50,652 bases of DNA from Gammaproteobacteria bacterium (GCA_026706665.1 JAPOYI010000064.1:1-50652), one strand, 5' to 3'. Positions 8,766 through 17,341 are shown, counted from the first letter of the stretch. Translations and numbers: made by a program. Notes: a model not told the origin generated them from the letters alone.

Positions 8766-9548
8766 ATGCTGCGAATCGCGATAACCGGGGCCGCCGGACG
8801 CATGGGACGCACCGTCGCCGAGGCGGTTCGGGACGCCGATGACCTGGCTCTCGGAGCGGCACTCGAACACCCGGATTCCGACGCGATCGGCGACGTGATC
8901 GACGGCGTGACCATCGCCCGCGAACTGGCTGCGGACGCCTTCGATGTCCTGATCGACTTCAGCGTGCCCGCGGCGACGCTCAGCGTGATCGAAGCATGCG
9001 AGCATCACGGAAAGGGCATGGTGATCGGCACGACCGGATTCGATGCCGATGGCACCGCGCGTATCGCCCAGGCGGCAGAGCACATCCCCATCGTCATGAC
9101 GCCGAACATGAGCGTCGGCGTGAACGTGACGTTCAAGCTCATCGAAGCGGCGGCCCGGGCCCTCGGCGCGGACTCGGACGTGGAGGTCTTCGAAGCCCAC
9201 CATCGACACAAGATCGACGCGCCTTCCGGCACCGCCGTGCGCATCGGCGAAATCCTGGCTCGGGTGCTCGACCGCGACCTGTCGGCGGACGCCGTCTACG
9301 GCCGCGAAGGCATCACCGGCGAGCGGGACGGACGAACCATCGGTTTCCACTCCCTGCGCGGGGGCGACATCGTCGGAGAACACACCGTCACGTTCGCCGG
9401 GCCCGGGGAACGGCTGGAAATCACCCACCGCGCGCACAGCCGCATGAACTTCGCCATGGGATCCCTCAGGGCCGCGCGATTCGTCGCCGAGCGCGAAACA
9501 GGGTTGTTCGATGTCGCCGACGTCCTTGGAATCGCCGAGAGTCTCTGA
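8766..9548 (+). CDS. dapB: 4-hydroxy-tetrahydrodipicolinate reductase
   Basis: NAD(P)H-dependent step of lysine and diaminopimelate synthesis. The nucleotide-binding GAAGRMGRTV is at the N-terminus, and the catalytic signature VFEAHHRHKIDAPSGTA (His pair, Lys) lies at the expected place. The MSVGVNVTF segment and the C-terminal SRMNFAMGSLRAARF are family-typical. The length, 260 aa, is at the short end. GAAGGGCAAGG precedes ATG 8766. In many gammaproteobacteria carA follows dapB; here an accessory ATPase gene on the other strand follows instead. Confidence 0.96.
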   Translation: MLRIAITGAAGRMGRTVAEAVRDADDLALGAALEHPDSDAIGDVIDGVTIARELAADAFDVLIDFSVPAATLSVIEACEHHGKGMVIGTTGFDADGTARIAQAAEHIPIVMTPNMSVGVNVTFKLIEAAARALGADSDVEVFEAHHRHKIDAPSGTAVRIGEILARVLDRDLSADAVYGREGITGERDGRTIGFHSLRGGDIVGEHTVTFAGPGERLEITHRAHSRMNFAMGSLRAARFVAERETGLFDVADVLGIAESL

Positions 9549-9602
9549 GCCGAACTGCCGGGGCGCGAGCTGCTATCCGGCGAAGCCTCGTCAGGGTCAG
9601 GC

Positions 9603-10793
9603 TCATGCGGGCGGGTGGGCTTGCCCCCCGGTTAACGCAACGGCCTCGTCGACTCGGCCGACCAGGTCACCGTAGTCAAACAGCGACAGTACGCTCATGC
9701 GCTCGTCGACCGGGTAGGAGTTCTCGCCCGGGCAGACCACGAACAGGTGATCGAGCCGCAAGTCGTCCACCACGTTGCGCATACTCCGGGTCACCTCTGG
9801 GGCTTCGCTGAACTTCATCTCGAAGCCCAGGCGGCGACCTTTGTCCATTATCAGCAGGTCGACTTCGCCTCCGCCGTGGGTACTCCAGAACCAGGCATGC
9901 GCCGGACGCAACACGCGCAGGATCTGCTCGATGGCGAACCCCTCCCATGACGCGCCCACGCGAGGCTGGGACAGGAGAATGTCGTCCTTCCCGGCCCCCA
10001 GCAGAGCGTGCAGCATGCCGGTGTCCCGAAGGTAGATCTTCGGCGCCTTGACTTGCCGCTTCGCCAGATTCTCGAACCAGGGCTGGAGTTGTCGGACCAT
10101 GTAGGTGCCCGTGAGCACGTCCAGGTAGCGTCGCACGGTCTTGTCGGTGAGGGACATGGATCGTCCGAGTTCGGACCCATTCCATGTCTGGCCGTGCCAG
10201 TGGGCCAGCATGGTCCAGAACCGGCGCATCGCGGTGGCCGGAATGGAGATGCCGAGCTGCGGTATGTCCCGTTCGAGGAAAGTGCGGATGAAACCCTCCC
10301 GCCAGACCAAGCTGTCGTCGTCCGACGCGGCCAGAAATGATCGCGGCAGCCCGCCCCGAAGCCAAAGTTGCCGCCAGTCGCCGACGCCCGTTTCATCAAG
10401 CCCGAACCCCGTCAACTCGACGAACTCCACCCGACCGGCCAGAGACTCGGAAACACCGCGCACCAGATCGGGCGAAGCGCTGCCGAGCACGAGGAACCGA
10501 CCATTCGCGCGGGTGCGATCCACCAGCACGCGGAGAACGTTGAACAGGTTCGGCGCCCGTTGGATTTCGTCGAGGACGACGAGGCCCGGACACGCGCCGA
10601 GCACCATCTGGGGATTGGCGAGCCGGCGCAAATCGACTTCCGACTCCAGGTCGAAGAAGGTAGCCTCCCTGGTCTCGGCGAACGCCCGCGCCATAGTCGT
10701 CTTGCCGCATTGGCGAGGTCCGAGCAAGGCCGTGACAGGTGATCGAGTCGTCGCTCGCTCGATCCGGCGCAAGTAGTCGGCACGTTCGAGCAT
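9603..10793 (-). CDS. AAA family ATPase with C-terminal DUF4143 nuclease-like domain
   Basis: Belongs to the widespread AAA_14/DUF4143 group of unknown role. Walker A GPRQCGKT is at residues 25-32 and Walker B GLVVLDEIQ at about 70-78. The C-terminal domain has GGGEVDLLIMDKGRRLGFEMK, the D...E-x-K arrangement of PD-(D/E)XK nucleases. At 396 aa it is typical. It stands alone between dapB and a small lipoprotein gene. Such genes are often on accessory DNA and have been suggested to act in defence or toxin-like systems; nothing here proves that. Confidence 0.85.
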   Translation of the reverse strand: MLERADYLRRIERATTRSPVTALLGPRQCGKTTMARAFAETREATFFDLESEVDLRRLANPQMVLGACPGLVVLDEIQRAPNLFNVLRVLVDRTRANGRFLVLGSASPDLVRGVSESLAGRVEFVELTGFGLDETGVGDWRQLWLRGGLPRSFLAASDDDSLVWREGFIRTFLERDIPQLGISIPATAMRRFWTMLAHWHGQTWNGSELGRSMSLTDKTVRRYLDVLTGTYMVRQLQPWFENLAKRQVKAPKIYLRDTGMLHALLGAGKDDILLSQPRVGASWEGFAIEQILRVLRPAHAWFWSTHGGGEVDLLIMDKGRRLGFEMKFSEAPEVTRSMRNVVDDLRLDHLFVVCPGENSYPVDERMSVLSLFDYGDLVGRVDEAVALTGGQAHPPA

Positions 10794-10895
10794 TCGATCA
10801 CTCTACCTCGATGTTTCGGAGTTGTCATCCGAATTTTCACATTGAACGCGCTCTTCAACTTGATTGCGCGGGGAAAGACGCCTACCGTTTGATTC

Positions 10896-11351
10896 ATGCG
10901 TCTGTTTGTCGCGATTGCATTCCTCTTCCTCGCTGGCTGTGACAGACCATTCGGGTTCATTCCGGGGCGCGAACTCGACGGCGACGAGGCGCCGCCACCG
11001 CAGGACTGGACCGAGATCGACAGATTCGCCACGGTGCAGCTTGAGTTTCGACCCGACAAGCCCTACTCCATCAACATCTGGGCGGTGGGCATCGGTCAGG
11101 ACATGTACATCGCCACCGGCGAAGACGGCACCCGGTGGACCGAGTACCTGCAGCAGACGCCACTGGTGCGCGTACGCGTCAGCGAATCCATCTACCCGCT
11201 GAACGCAGTGCGTATCCTCGATCCCGCAGAGCATCAGAGCGTGACCGATGCGTTCGTCACGAAGTACAACCTCGACGAAGACAACTGGGTCGTCACCGGC
11301 CAGGTGTTTCGCCTCGACCGTCGCACCCCGGAGCCGCTGCGAGCGCGATAA
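10896..11351 (+). CDS. Small lipoprotein of unknown function
   Basis: The protein has 151 aa. The signal peptide MRLFVAIAFLFLAGC ends in a lipobox (LAGC), so lipidation at Cys15 and export to the envelope are expected. The mature part is acidic with many Trp/Tyr residues (WTEIDRFATVQLEF, YSINIWAVGIGQDMYIATGEDG) and an alternating beta-like pattern. I do not recognise the family. The gene is monocistronic, with no SD stronger than GGGAAAG upstream. Confidence 0.7.
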   Translation: MRLFVAIAFLFLAGCDRPFGFIPGRELDGDEAPPPQDWTEIDRFATVQLEFRPDKPYSINIWAVGIGQDMYIATGEDGTRWTEYLQQTPLVRVRVSESIYPLNAVRILDPAEHQSVTDAFVTKYNLDEDNWVVTGQVFRLDRRTPEPLRAR

Positions 11352-11403
11352 TCGCAAGCAGCCGTCGTGACATTGGGCCAAACTGGTGTTTGCACCCTGA
11401 TCG

Positions 11404-11445
11404 ACGTCAAGACGTCTTGACGTTCAAACAGCATGACGTTAGCGT
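11404..11445 (+). promoter_or_regulatory. Promoter and palindromic operator of the toxin-antitoxin pair
   Basis: Positions 11404-11423 are a perfect 20-bp palindrome (ACGTCAAGAC and its reverse complement). It contains the -35 TTGACG (11417-11422); after 17 bp comes a weak -10, TAGCGT (11440-11445). The antitoxin starts 33 bp downstream. This is the usual position of a ribbon-helix-helix antitoxin operator. Confidence 0.65.
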
Positions 11446-11478
11446 TGAGCCGGATCGATCACCGGCAGGCAACCACCC

Positions 11479-11715
11479 ATGTACCAGACCGGGCAAAAGA
11501 GGGCTACCATCTACTTCGACCCAGCGCTCCATCGTGCGCTACGCCTCAAGGCAGCTGAGACCGACTGCAGTGTCTCCGCCCTTGTGAACGAAGCCGTCAA
11601 GGCGGCGCTATCGGAGGACGTTGACGACCTTGAAGCCTTCGAGTTGCGCGAGAACGAACCCGACCATGCGTTCGAGGACGTCGTTCGAGACCTGAGACGA
11701 CGTGGCAAGATATAG
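11479..11715 (+). CDS. Antitoxin, ribbon-helix-helix type (RelB/CopG-like)
   Basis: The protein has 78 aa. The N-terminal beta strand RATIYFDPALHRALRLKAAE followed by TDCSVSALVNEAVKAAL fits a ribbon-helix-helix fold that dimerises and binds the palindrome at 11404-11423. The acidic C-terminal tail would neutralise the toxin. The stop overlaps the toxin start by 14 bp, the usual coupling in such operons. Confidence 0.82.
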   Translation: MYQTGQKRATIYFDPALHRALRLKAAETDCSVSALVNEAVKAALSEDVDDLEAFELRENEPDHAFEDVVRDLRRRGKI

Positions 11716-11974
11716 CCTGTGGATAAAGAGGTCTGCCAGAAGAGAGCTTGAATCCATCCCGACAAGGGCAGATCGTCGCCGGGTCGTCAACCGCATCATG
11801 TCACTCGCCGACAACCCGAGACCACCGGGTACAGCCAAATTGTCCCGTCTCGAACGCTACAGAATTCGTCAGGGGCGATACAGGATTCTCTATACAGTCG
11901 AGGATTCCGTGCTGCTTGTTCACGTGATCAAGATCGGCGATCGCAAGGACGTTTACCGAAGCATGGAGAGTTAG
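11702..11974 (+). CDS. Toxin of the RelE/ParE superfamily
   Basis: The protein has 90 aa. MARYSLWIKRSARRELESIP, the loop LADNPRPPGTAKLSRLERYRIRQGRYRILYTVED and the C-terminal LLVHVIKIGDRKDVYR are hallmarks of RelE-type mRNA interferases. The basic Arg/Lys cluster and YRI-R-GRYRI segment support ribosome-dependent cleavage rather than gyrase poisoning, though ParE cannot be excluded. It overlaps the antitoxin by 14 bp. Confidence 0.88.
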   Translation: MARYSLWIKRSARRELESIPTRADRRRVVNRIMSLADNPRPPGTAKLSRLERYRIRQGRYRILYTVEDSVLLVHVIKIGDRKDVYRSMES

Positions 11975-12005
11975 CGCCGCCGCCTCGGGCAAGGGTGTGG
12001 GGTTC

Positions 12006-12365
12006 TCAAGTGCCCTCGGTACTCGGCGCCAGCGGATTCGGAAAGGCGTCGGGATCTTCTTCTCCCTCCCGCGAGACAAGGCAGGCGAAGTCCTTCTCGA
12101 CGAGGATCTCGACGCGGCCTTCGCGACCCCGAAGGGACACTTCTTCCGTGCTCGCCCATCGCAGGGCGACGACGCGAGGGATGCTGACCGTCAGCCGGCC
12201 GGCCTCGAACGCAGCGCCGATTCTCTCTCCTGAAATCTCAAGCGCATAGGTGAACGGCTGGGGCAGCGAAGTCGTCTCGACGACGGCATCTCCATCGGCC
12301 ACGGCGGACACTTCGGATTGGGTCAGCCGCAGACGAATGGTGTCTCCCTTGATGCGGAGCTTCAT
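12006..12365 (-). CDS. Small conserved protein coupled to LarA
   Basis: The protein has 119 aa and begins MKLRIKGDTIRLRLTQSEV. It looks like a compact all-beta protein with a charged C-terminus. Its start overlaps the larA-like stop by 4 bp, so the two are translationally coupled. Proteins with this MKLRIKG...LRLTQSEV start occur next to LarA homologues (recollection, not checked). Its role is unknown; an assembly or stability factor for the racemase is a guess. Confidence 0.7.
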   Translation of the reverse strand: MKLRIKGDTIRLRLTQSEVSAVADGDAVVETTSLPQPFTYALEISGERIGAAFEAGRLTVSIPRVVALRWASTEEVSLRGREGRVEILVEKDFACLVSREGEEDPDAFPNPLAPSTEGT

Positions 12366-13648
12366 GTTAAGGCCGCCGCATGCGGGACCACGTAGGGTCC
12401 CTCGGGAATCACCGCCACCGCCGGATCGCCTGCCCGCTCAACGCTGGCAGCCACCGCCGAATCGACGCAGTCGATGGCCTCTACCCCGGTGCAGGCACGA
12501 TCCATCTCATCGAGTTCGCTGAAGAGCTGAATTCGCGCCGCACGCTGGGCCTTGAGCTGTACTTCCGTCTGCCACTCATCTATCTCGGCGAAGCGCTTGG
12601 CAAACAAACCCTCCAGGAAACGTTCGGGACTCTGCGCCAGGAGGCGCTGCTGTGCCGCCCGGTAGGCATCGGATCCGATCCCCTCGGAACAGTCGGCCGC
12701 GACGATCAGCGTCGCATCGGAGTCGAGAATCCCCATGGGCGTGAGCATGCTCTTGACGGTCTGGTAGTACGTCTGGTCGAGCGGAAATCCTGCCGCCGAC
12801 GTGACGACGGTCTTGAAGCGCCGAGGGAGCGAAACCCTGCAGAATCCGTGCGCGAAGTCGACGGCGGCCAGGTGGCTCGCAACGATCTCGCCGAAGTTGA
12901 CGAACGACAGCCTGCGCCGCTCGTCGATGACCGTGTTGACGGCGTGGACTTCGCCCAGCATGCGGACGATCTCGAGCTGTTCCTCGCGCAGTGGGTTGCC
13001 CGACAGATTGCACTGCACCGCCGCCGGATCCTCCAGGAAGCGGGCGCTGTGGAAGGTCCGGATGGTGTCCTGGTGGGCGATCCCCGGGGCGATGACCTTA
13101 CAGCCCCCGGAGTAGCCCGCCATGATGTGCGGCTCCACCAGGCCGGTAGCGATACGCAGGTCGGCTTCGACGAAGCGGCGATCAAGCTTCACCGGCGTAC
13201 CCCGTGTGTCAGTAGTGCCCAGATCGACTTGGGCAGCGTCGTCGCGCGCGAAGTGGTTCTCGATCCTGACGTTGTCCATTACCCAGTCGTCGCCCACCAC
13301 CTGGCGCAATTCGTCACCCTCGTTCGGACGGTGCAAACCCGTCGCGACCAGGACAGTGATGCGTTCCCGCGGGACTCCCGCCCGGACGATTTCACGAATC
13401 AGCGGTTGCAGGAACAGCGCGTTCGGCACCGGGCGGGTCACGTCGCAGATGAGGATGCAGGCGGATTTTCGCCCGGCCGCGAGATCTGCCAGTGGCGGTG
13501 ACGCTACAGGTTCGCCCAGGGCGCGCACGACGGCGACCCCGGGATCCGCAATCACCGGCATCTCGGGTTTGCGCACCACGGTCACCTCGCATTCATCGGC
13601 GAGCCGAACCGGCAGTTCGCCTCGGCCATACGGCAATCCGATGATCAT
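12362..13648 (-). CDS. larA: Nickel-dependent racemase of the LarA family
   Basis: 2-hydroxyacid racemase family that uses the nickel-pincer nucleotide cofactor. The protein has 428 aa. Key residues fall at or near the positions known in Lactiplantibacillus plantarum LarA: DVTRP at 69-73, His106 in ATGLHRP, His174 in VEPHIMAGYSGG, Lys184 (cofactor attachment) and His200. Substrate (lactate, malate or other) cannot be told. The cofactor genes larB, larC and larE are not in this window and must be elsewhere. ATG 13648 follows an AATAGCCTCC-rich stretch with no clear SD. The small partner at 12006 overlaps by 4 bp. Confidence 0.88.
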   Translation of the reverse strand: MIIGLPYGRGELPVRLADECEVTVVRKPEMPVIADPGVAVVRALGEPVASPPLADLAAGRKSACILICDVTRPVPNALFLQPLIREIVRAGVPRERITVLVATGLHRPNEGDELRQVVGDDWVMDNVRIENHFARDDAAQVDLGTTDTRGTPVKLDRRFVEADLRIATGLVEPHIMAGYSGGCKVIAPGIAHQDTIRTFHSARFLEDPAAVQCNLSGNPLREEQLEIVRMLGEVHAVNTVIDERRRLSFVNFGEIVASHLAAVDFAHGFCRVSLPRRFKTVVTSAAGFPLDQTYYQTVKSMLTPMGILDSDATLIVAADCSEGIGSDAYRAAQQRLLAQSPERFLEGLFAKRFAEIDEWQTEVQLKAQRAARIQLFSELDEMDRACTGVEAIDCVDSAVAASVERAGDPAVAVIPEGPYVVPHAAALT

Positions 13649-13829
13649 TCAATAGCCTCCATGGAACATGTCAACCTCAACCTTGATCCAGACCGACTCG
13701 ACCCGTTCCCACGCGTGTCTTCAAGTCCATAAAGTCATGGTTTATCAATATTCTAAGCGACATTTCCCGTCTTTGGACCCTACTCGCATGGAACAAACGC
13801 GTTCCGGGAGCGCTCGCGACCGGGCGCGG

Positions 13830-13893
13830 TTGTTCCATGGGCGACGAGCGGGGCCGGGCCACAGGCGAAGCCGAAGGCGCCGGCTGTGGGGCA
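13830..13893 (+). repeat. Dispersed repeat family 2, copy 1
   Basis: Starts TTGTTCCATGGGCGACGAGC and ends GGCTGTGGGGCA. It is nearly identical to the reverse complement of 31300-31364, with a core of over 50 bp without differences. The internal CCACAG...CTGTGG arms can form a hairpin over a GC-rich loop. Confidence 0.85.
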
Positions 13894-14068
13894 CTTTCCG
13901 AGCCTTCTGCGGACTGCCACCGTCCTCGACGAAGAAAGCGCCATCCATGCCTCGGCCCGTCCTCGCCCGACGGACGTGTTTGCGACGGGAAAAATACGTT
14001 TATACGACATAAAAATTATATGCGTCACATAAACCGCCTTATTTGTCTCATATGCGTTATTCGCGACA

Positions 14069-14074
14069 TATAAT
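14069..14074 (+). promoter_or_regulatory. Consensus -10 box close to the Fic-like start
   Basis: TATAAT lies only 7 bp before ATG 14082. A transcript from it would begin at or near the ATG, giving a leaderless mRNA; no Shine-Dalgarno is visible. A matching -35 is poor (TTGTCT at 14043, spacer 20). Confidence 0.5.
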
Positions 14075-14081
14075 CCGCCAC

Positions 14082-15479
14082 ATGCCGAAGCGGATCCCCG
14101 AACAAGAGCTTGACGCCATTCTTGCCGTCGTGGCGGCCCATCCGGAAGGCGTGCAGGCGAGCGCCATCCGCGAGAGACTGCCCTGCAAACTGCAGCCGCG
14201 GACGCTGCAGCGCCGCTTCGCACTGCTGGTGGACCAGAAGCGGCTGATCGCCGCAGGGAGAGCCAGGGGCCGCCGCTATCGCGTGCCCATCACCATAGCC
14301 GGCCAAGCTAGTTCGACCGCAGGCGTCGCGATCGCCGAGGCGCGTGGTGAGGTCCATGTGCCGCTCTCGCCAGAGGCGGAGGCGGTCAAGCAAGCGATTC
14401 GCGCGCCGATCCAGGAACGGCAGCCGGTGGGCTACCAGCGCGCCTTCCTCGATGACTACCGGCCCAACATCACCTACTACTTGCCAGACCAGACGCGCCA
14501 AAGACTGTCAGATATAGGTCGCCCGCCCGGCGGCGAGCGCCCTGCGGGAACCTACGCCCGAACGATCTACGGTCGCCTGCTGATCGATCTGTCCTGGAAC
14601 TCCAGCCGCCTGGAAGGCAACACCTACTCCCTGCTGGAAACCGAGCGCCTGTTGGAGATGGGCGAGGCTGCCGAGGGCAAGGATGCGCGGGAAGCGCAGA
14701 TGATCCTGAACCACAAGACGGCCATCGAGCTGCTCGTCGAGCAGGCCGACGAGACCGGCTTCAACCGGTACACCATCCTGAACCTGCACGCCCTGCTCGC
14801 CGATAACCTGCTTGCCGACCCGCAGGCTTGCGGCCGCTTGCGGCGCATCCCGGTAGTCATCGGCGGCACGGTCTACTATCCGCTGGAAGTGCCGCAGCTC
14901 ATCGAGGAGTGTTTCCAGAGAATTCTGGATACCGCAGCAGCGATCACGGACCCCTTCGAGCAGGCCTTCTTCGCCCTCGTGCACCTCGCCTACCTGCAGA
15001 GTTTCGAGGACGTCAACAAGCGGGTCTCCCGCCTCACGGCGAATATCCCGCTGATCCGCGGCAATCTCTGCCCCCTGTCTTTCGTGGACGTGCCGGAGCG
15101 GGACTACATCGACGGCGTGTTGGCCATCTACGAGCTGAATCGCGTCGAGCTGCTGCGTGACCTGTTCGTCTGGGCCTACGAGCGCTCTTGCGCCCGGTAC
15201 TCGGCGGTGCGCCAGTCCTTGGGTGAGCCGGACCCATTCCGCTTGCATCACCGGGCGCTGGTCGCCGAGTTGGTCGCCGCGGTGGTGCGCACGGGAATGG
15301 GCAGGGAGGCTGCAGTTGCGCTGGCGCGGCAACGTGCGGCGGAGCAGGTGTCGCCGGCAGGCCAGGCGCGATTCGTCGAAATCGTGGAGACCGAGCTGAT
15401 GAGCCTCCACGAAGGCAACATCGCGCGCTACCGTCTGCGTCCGGCCGAATACCAGGCGTGGCGGCAAGGCTGGCGTTGA
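14082..15479 (+). CDS. Fic-like protein with N-terminal winged helix, catalytic His replaced
   Basis: The protein has 465 aa. Residues 1-75 look like a winged helix (PEGVQASAIRERLPCKLQPRTLQRRFALLVDQKRLI). A class II inhibitory motif is present (SSRLEGN, Ser174 to Asn180) and the Fic core follows. The active-site loop reads YLQSFEDVNKRVSR: the position of the catalytic His of HPFxxGNGR is Gln306, and Asn/Lys/Arg are kept. AMP transfer by the standard mechanism is therefore doubtful. I chose ATG 14082 because a -10 box lies just upstream; TTG 14043 and ATG 14052 are in frame but would lie inside the promoter. It is probably a regulator or an altered Fic enzyme. Confidence 0.8.
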   Translation: MPKRIPEQELDAILAVVAAHPEGVQASAIRERLPCKLQPRTLQRRFALLVDQKRLIAAGRARGRRYRVPITIAGQASSTAGVAIAEARGEVHVPLSPEAEAVKQAIRAPIQERQPVGYQRAFLDDYRPNITYYLPDQTRQRLSDIGRPPGGERPAGTYARTIYGRLLIDLSWNSSRLEGNTYSLLETERLLEMGEAAEGKDAREAQMILNHKTAIELLVEQADETGFNRYTILNLHALLADNLLADPQACGRLRRIPVVIGGTVYYPLEVPQLIEECFQRILDTAAAITDPFEQAFFALVHLAYLQSFEDVNKRVSRLTANIPLIRGNLCPLSFVDVPERDYIDGVLAIYELNRVELLRDLFVWAYERSCARYSAVRQSLGEPDPFRLHHRALVAELVAAVVRTGMGREAAVALARQRAAEQVSPAGQARFVEIVETELMSLHEGNIARYRLRPAEYQAWRQGWR

Positions 15480-15491
15480 CGGGGGCGCCAC

Positions 15492-16841
15492 TCAGGCAAG
15501 CACGTTGCGGATGATGAAGGCCGACAGCAGCGCCTGCACCGTGAAGATCGCGCCGACGGCCCACGTGACCCAGCGCCTCGGACGCACGCGCGGATCGAGC
15601 TTGCGCGCCTGCAGGTACAACGTCAGGTAGCTCTGCAGCGGCAACATGAAGGCGCCGTAGGAAGCGCCGATGATGATGAGCCAGATCGGGCGCTGAAACG
15701 AGAGGTAAATCGCAGCGCTCAGTGCCGGCATCGCGATGACGTAGCCGACGATCCATTTCCGGCGCAGCGCCAGATTCTGGCGATCGATGAAGCCGAGTGT
15801 CACGAGCAGGTCCGGAAAGGCGCGCGAGCCGGCGCCGATGCCCGACAGCACCGTCGAGAACAGGATGCAGAAGGCGCCGAAACTGAACAGCCAGAACGAC
15901 CACGGACCCAGGACCTGCGTATACATGCTGGACAGCACGGTGATCGTTTCCGTGCCCGATGGTCGGAGACCCAGCGGATGCAGCACTCCGGCGCCGAGGA
16001 AGAAGAAGGCAAGCGTCGCGCAGGTCAGGATGGCGAGCGTCACCCACACGTCCGTCTGGATCACCCGGATCCAGCCGCGGGCGCGTTCCACCCAGCCCGG
16101 CGCGTCCCGGTCGCCCCCGATGAACGTGGGGTATCCCTTTTCGACGCACCAGTAGGTGTAGCCCGCGATCTCGCTGGCGGCGACGCCGGTGGCGCCGTAC
16201 ATGGCGAGCGCCAGGACCGCGTGTTCCAACGGGAAGTCGAAGGTAAGGCCGGACAGGATGTCGTCGCCGGTGACGCGGAATTCCGTCGTCTGCATGAGGA
16301 ACGCCGACAGGATGGTGGTGAAGGTGAAGCTCATGACCAGCACGAGCATGACCTTCTCCAGGCGGCCGTAGGCGCCGGTGCCGAGGACCAGCATGGCTAT
16401 GCCGGCGGCGATGACGGTGGCCCACGCACCGTCCACCTCAGGCAATAGCAACCCCAATCCCTGCCCGGCGCCGCCGATGATCCCCGCCGCGGTGAAAATG
16501 CCGGGGACGTAACCGAAGATGATGAGCCACATGGGCCAAGCGACCGGCCCCACCTTTCCCGGCACCCGGTTCAGCGCCCGCAGGTAGGTGTCGCCGCTGG
16601 TCACGACGTATCGCGCGAGTTCCGCCTGGATAAGGGACTTTACCCAGCAGGAAAAGAGCACCCACCAGAGCAGGACGAAACCGGCGGCGGCGCCCAGACC
16701 CGCGGTGAGCAGGATCTCGCCGGAGCCCACGATGGAACCGGAAACGACAATGCCCGGACCCAGGCTCTGGAGGCGTCCCCGAAGCGTTGCGGGCGGCTCC
16801 AGCGTCTCGCCGGCGCGGATGGTGTAGGGATCGTCACTCAA
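15492..16841 (-). CDS. Nramp-family divalent metal transporter homologue
   Basis: Inner-membrane protein of 449 aa with about 11 hydrophobic segments. TM1 reads LGPGIVVSGSIVGSGEIL, where classical Nramp has DPGN, and the TM6 region is AMYGATGVAASEIAGYTYW without the usual MPH metal motif. It therefore belongs to a divergent, Nramp-related group whose substrate may not be manganese. The thioesterase gene upstream ends 9 bp before its start, so the two are likely one operon. Confidence 0.75.
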   Translation of the reverse strand: MSDDPYTIRAGETLEPPATLRGRLQSLGPGIVVSGSIVGSGEILLTAGLGAAAGFVLLWWVLFSCWVKSLIQAELARYVVTSGDTYLRALNRVPGKVGPVAWPMWLIIFGYVPGIFTAAGIIGGAGQGLGLLLPEVDGAWATVIAAGIAMLVLGTGAYGRLEKVMLVLVMSFTFTTILSAFLMQTTEFRVTGDDILSGLTFDFPLEHAVLALAMYGATGVAASEIAGYTYWCVEKGYPTFIGGDRDAPGWVERARGWIRVIQTDVWVTLAILTCATLAFFFLGAGVLHPLGLRPSGTETITVLSSMYTQVLGPWSFWLFSFGAFCILFSTVLSGIGAGSRAFPDLLVTLGFIDRQNLALRRKWIVGYVIAMPALSAAIYLSFQRPIWLIIIGASYGAFMLPLQSYLTLYLQARKLDPRVRPRRWVTWAVGAIFTVQALLSAFIIRNVLA

Positions 16842-16850
16842 GGCGGACGC

Positions 16851-17258
16851 TCATTCCCGGTTCGACCGGTCGAGCTTGTAGGTCACCACCGCCGTGGCCA
16901 CCTCCTCGCCGTCCTCGCCGACAACCGACACGTCGCCAACGCAGATGGTCCCGCCGCGCCGGCGCACCGTCGCAGTCGCGGACAGGTCCGTCTCCTCAGC
17001 CACGCGCAGGAAGTTGATGGTGAAGCCGATGGTCGCGCCGCGCGCATTCGAGGGCAGATCCCGATATGACCAGAACGCCGCCGTGGCGGCGATGTCGACG
17101 AGTCCGCTGATCGCGCCGCCGTGAATGCGCCCAGTACCCAACTGTTCTCGATAGGGCAACCGTGCGACGACGCGGTCCTCTGCCGCTTCCACGAGTTCAA
17201 CGCCTAGCATCCTGGCATAACTCTCCTGCGCGATGGGTCCCACCCGGGCCAAGGACAT
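16851..17258 (-). CDS. Hotdog-fold thioesterase, PaaI-like
   Basis: The protein has 135 aa and likely hydrolyses acyl-CoA thioesters. The hotdog signature GRIHGGAISGLVDIAATAAFWS with the HGG loop is present, followed by TIGFTINFLRVA and the closing strand ATAVVTYKLDR. ATG 17258. Upstream of the Nramp-like gene on the same strand and divergent from the FAD oxidase. Confidence 0.88.
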   Translation of the reverse strand: MSLARVGPIAQESYARMLGVELVEAAEDRVVARLPYREQLGTGRIHGGAISGLVDIAATAAFWSYRDLPSNARGATIGFTINFLRVAEETDLSATATVRRRGGTICVGDVSVVGEDGEEVATAVVTYKLDRSNRE

Positions 17259-17341
17259 GAATCAGGGTCCGGCGATCCTGCGACCGCCTCCAGATCGAGG
17301 GATGAGTCTGAAATTATGTCATAGTGACCCGGAGGAGCAGG

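Larger units (their letters stand above)
13649..14081. other. Intergenic region, 433 bp: repeat family 2 plus AT-rich control region
   Basis: No convincing gene. The middle holds the 64-bp repeat at 13830-13893. The last 90 bp are strikingly AT-rich for this genome and contain several degenerate copies of a word like TTATNCGNGACATA: near 13999 (TTATACGACATAAA), 14013 (ATATGCGTCACATAAA), and in both orientations at 14038-14075. This looks like clustered operators ahead of the Fic-like gene. Confidence 0.5.

Noticed and set aside
7827-9437. A minus-strand open frame of 536 codons antisense to dnaJ and dapB
   Set aside because: Both genes underneath are unmistakable; the antisense product is low-complexity (Arg/Pro/Ser) and unrelated to anything I know.
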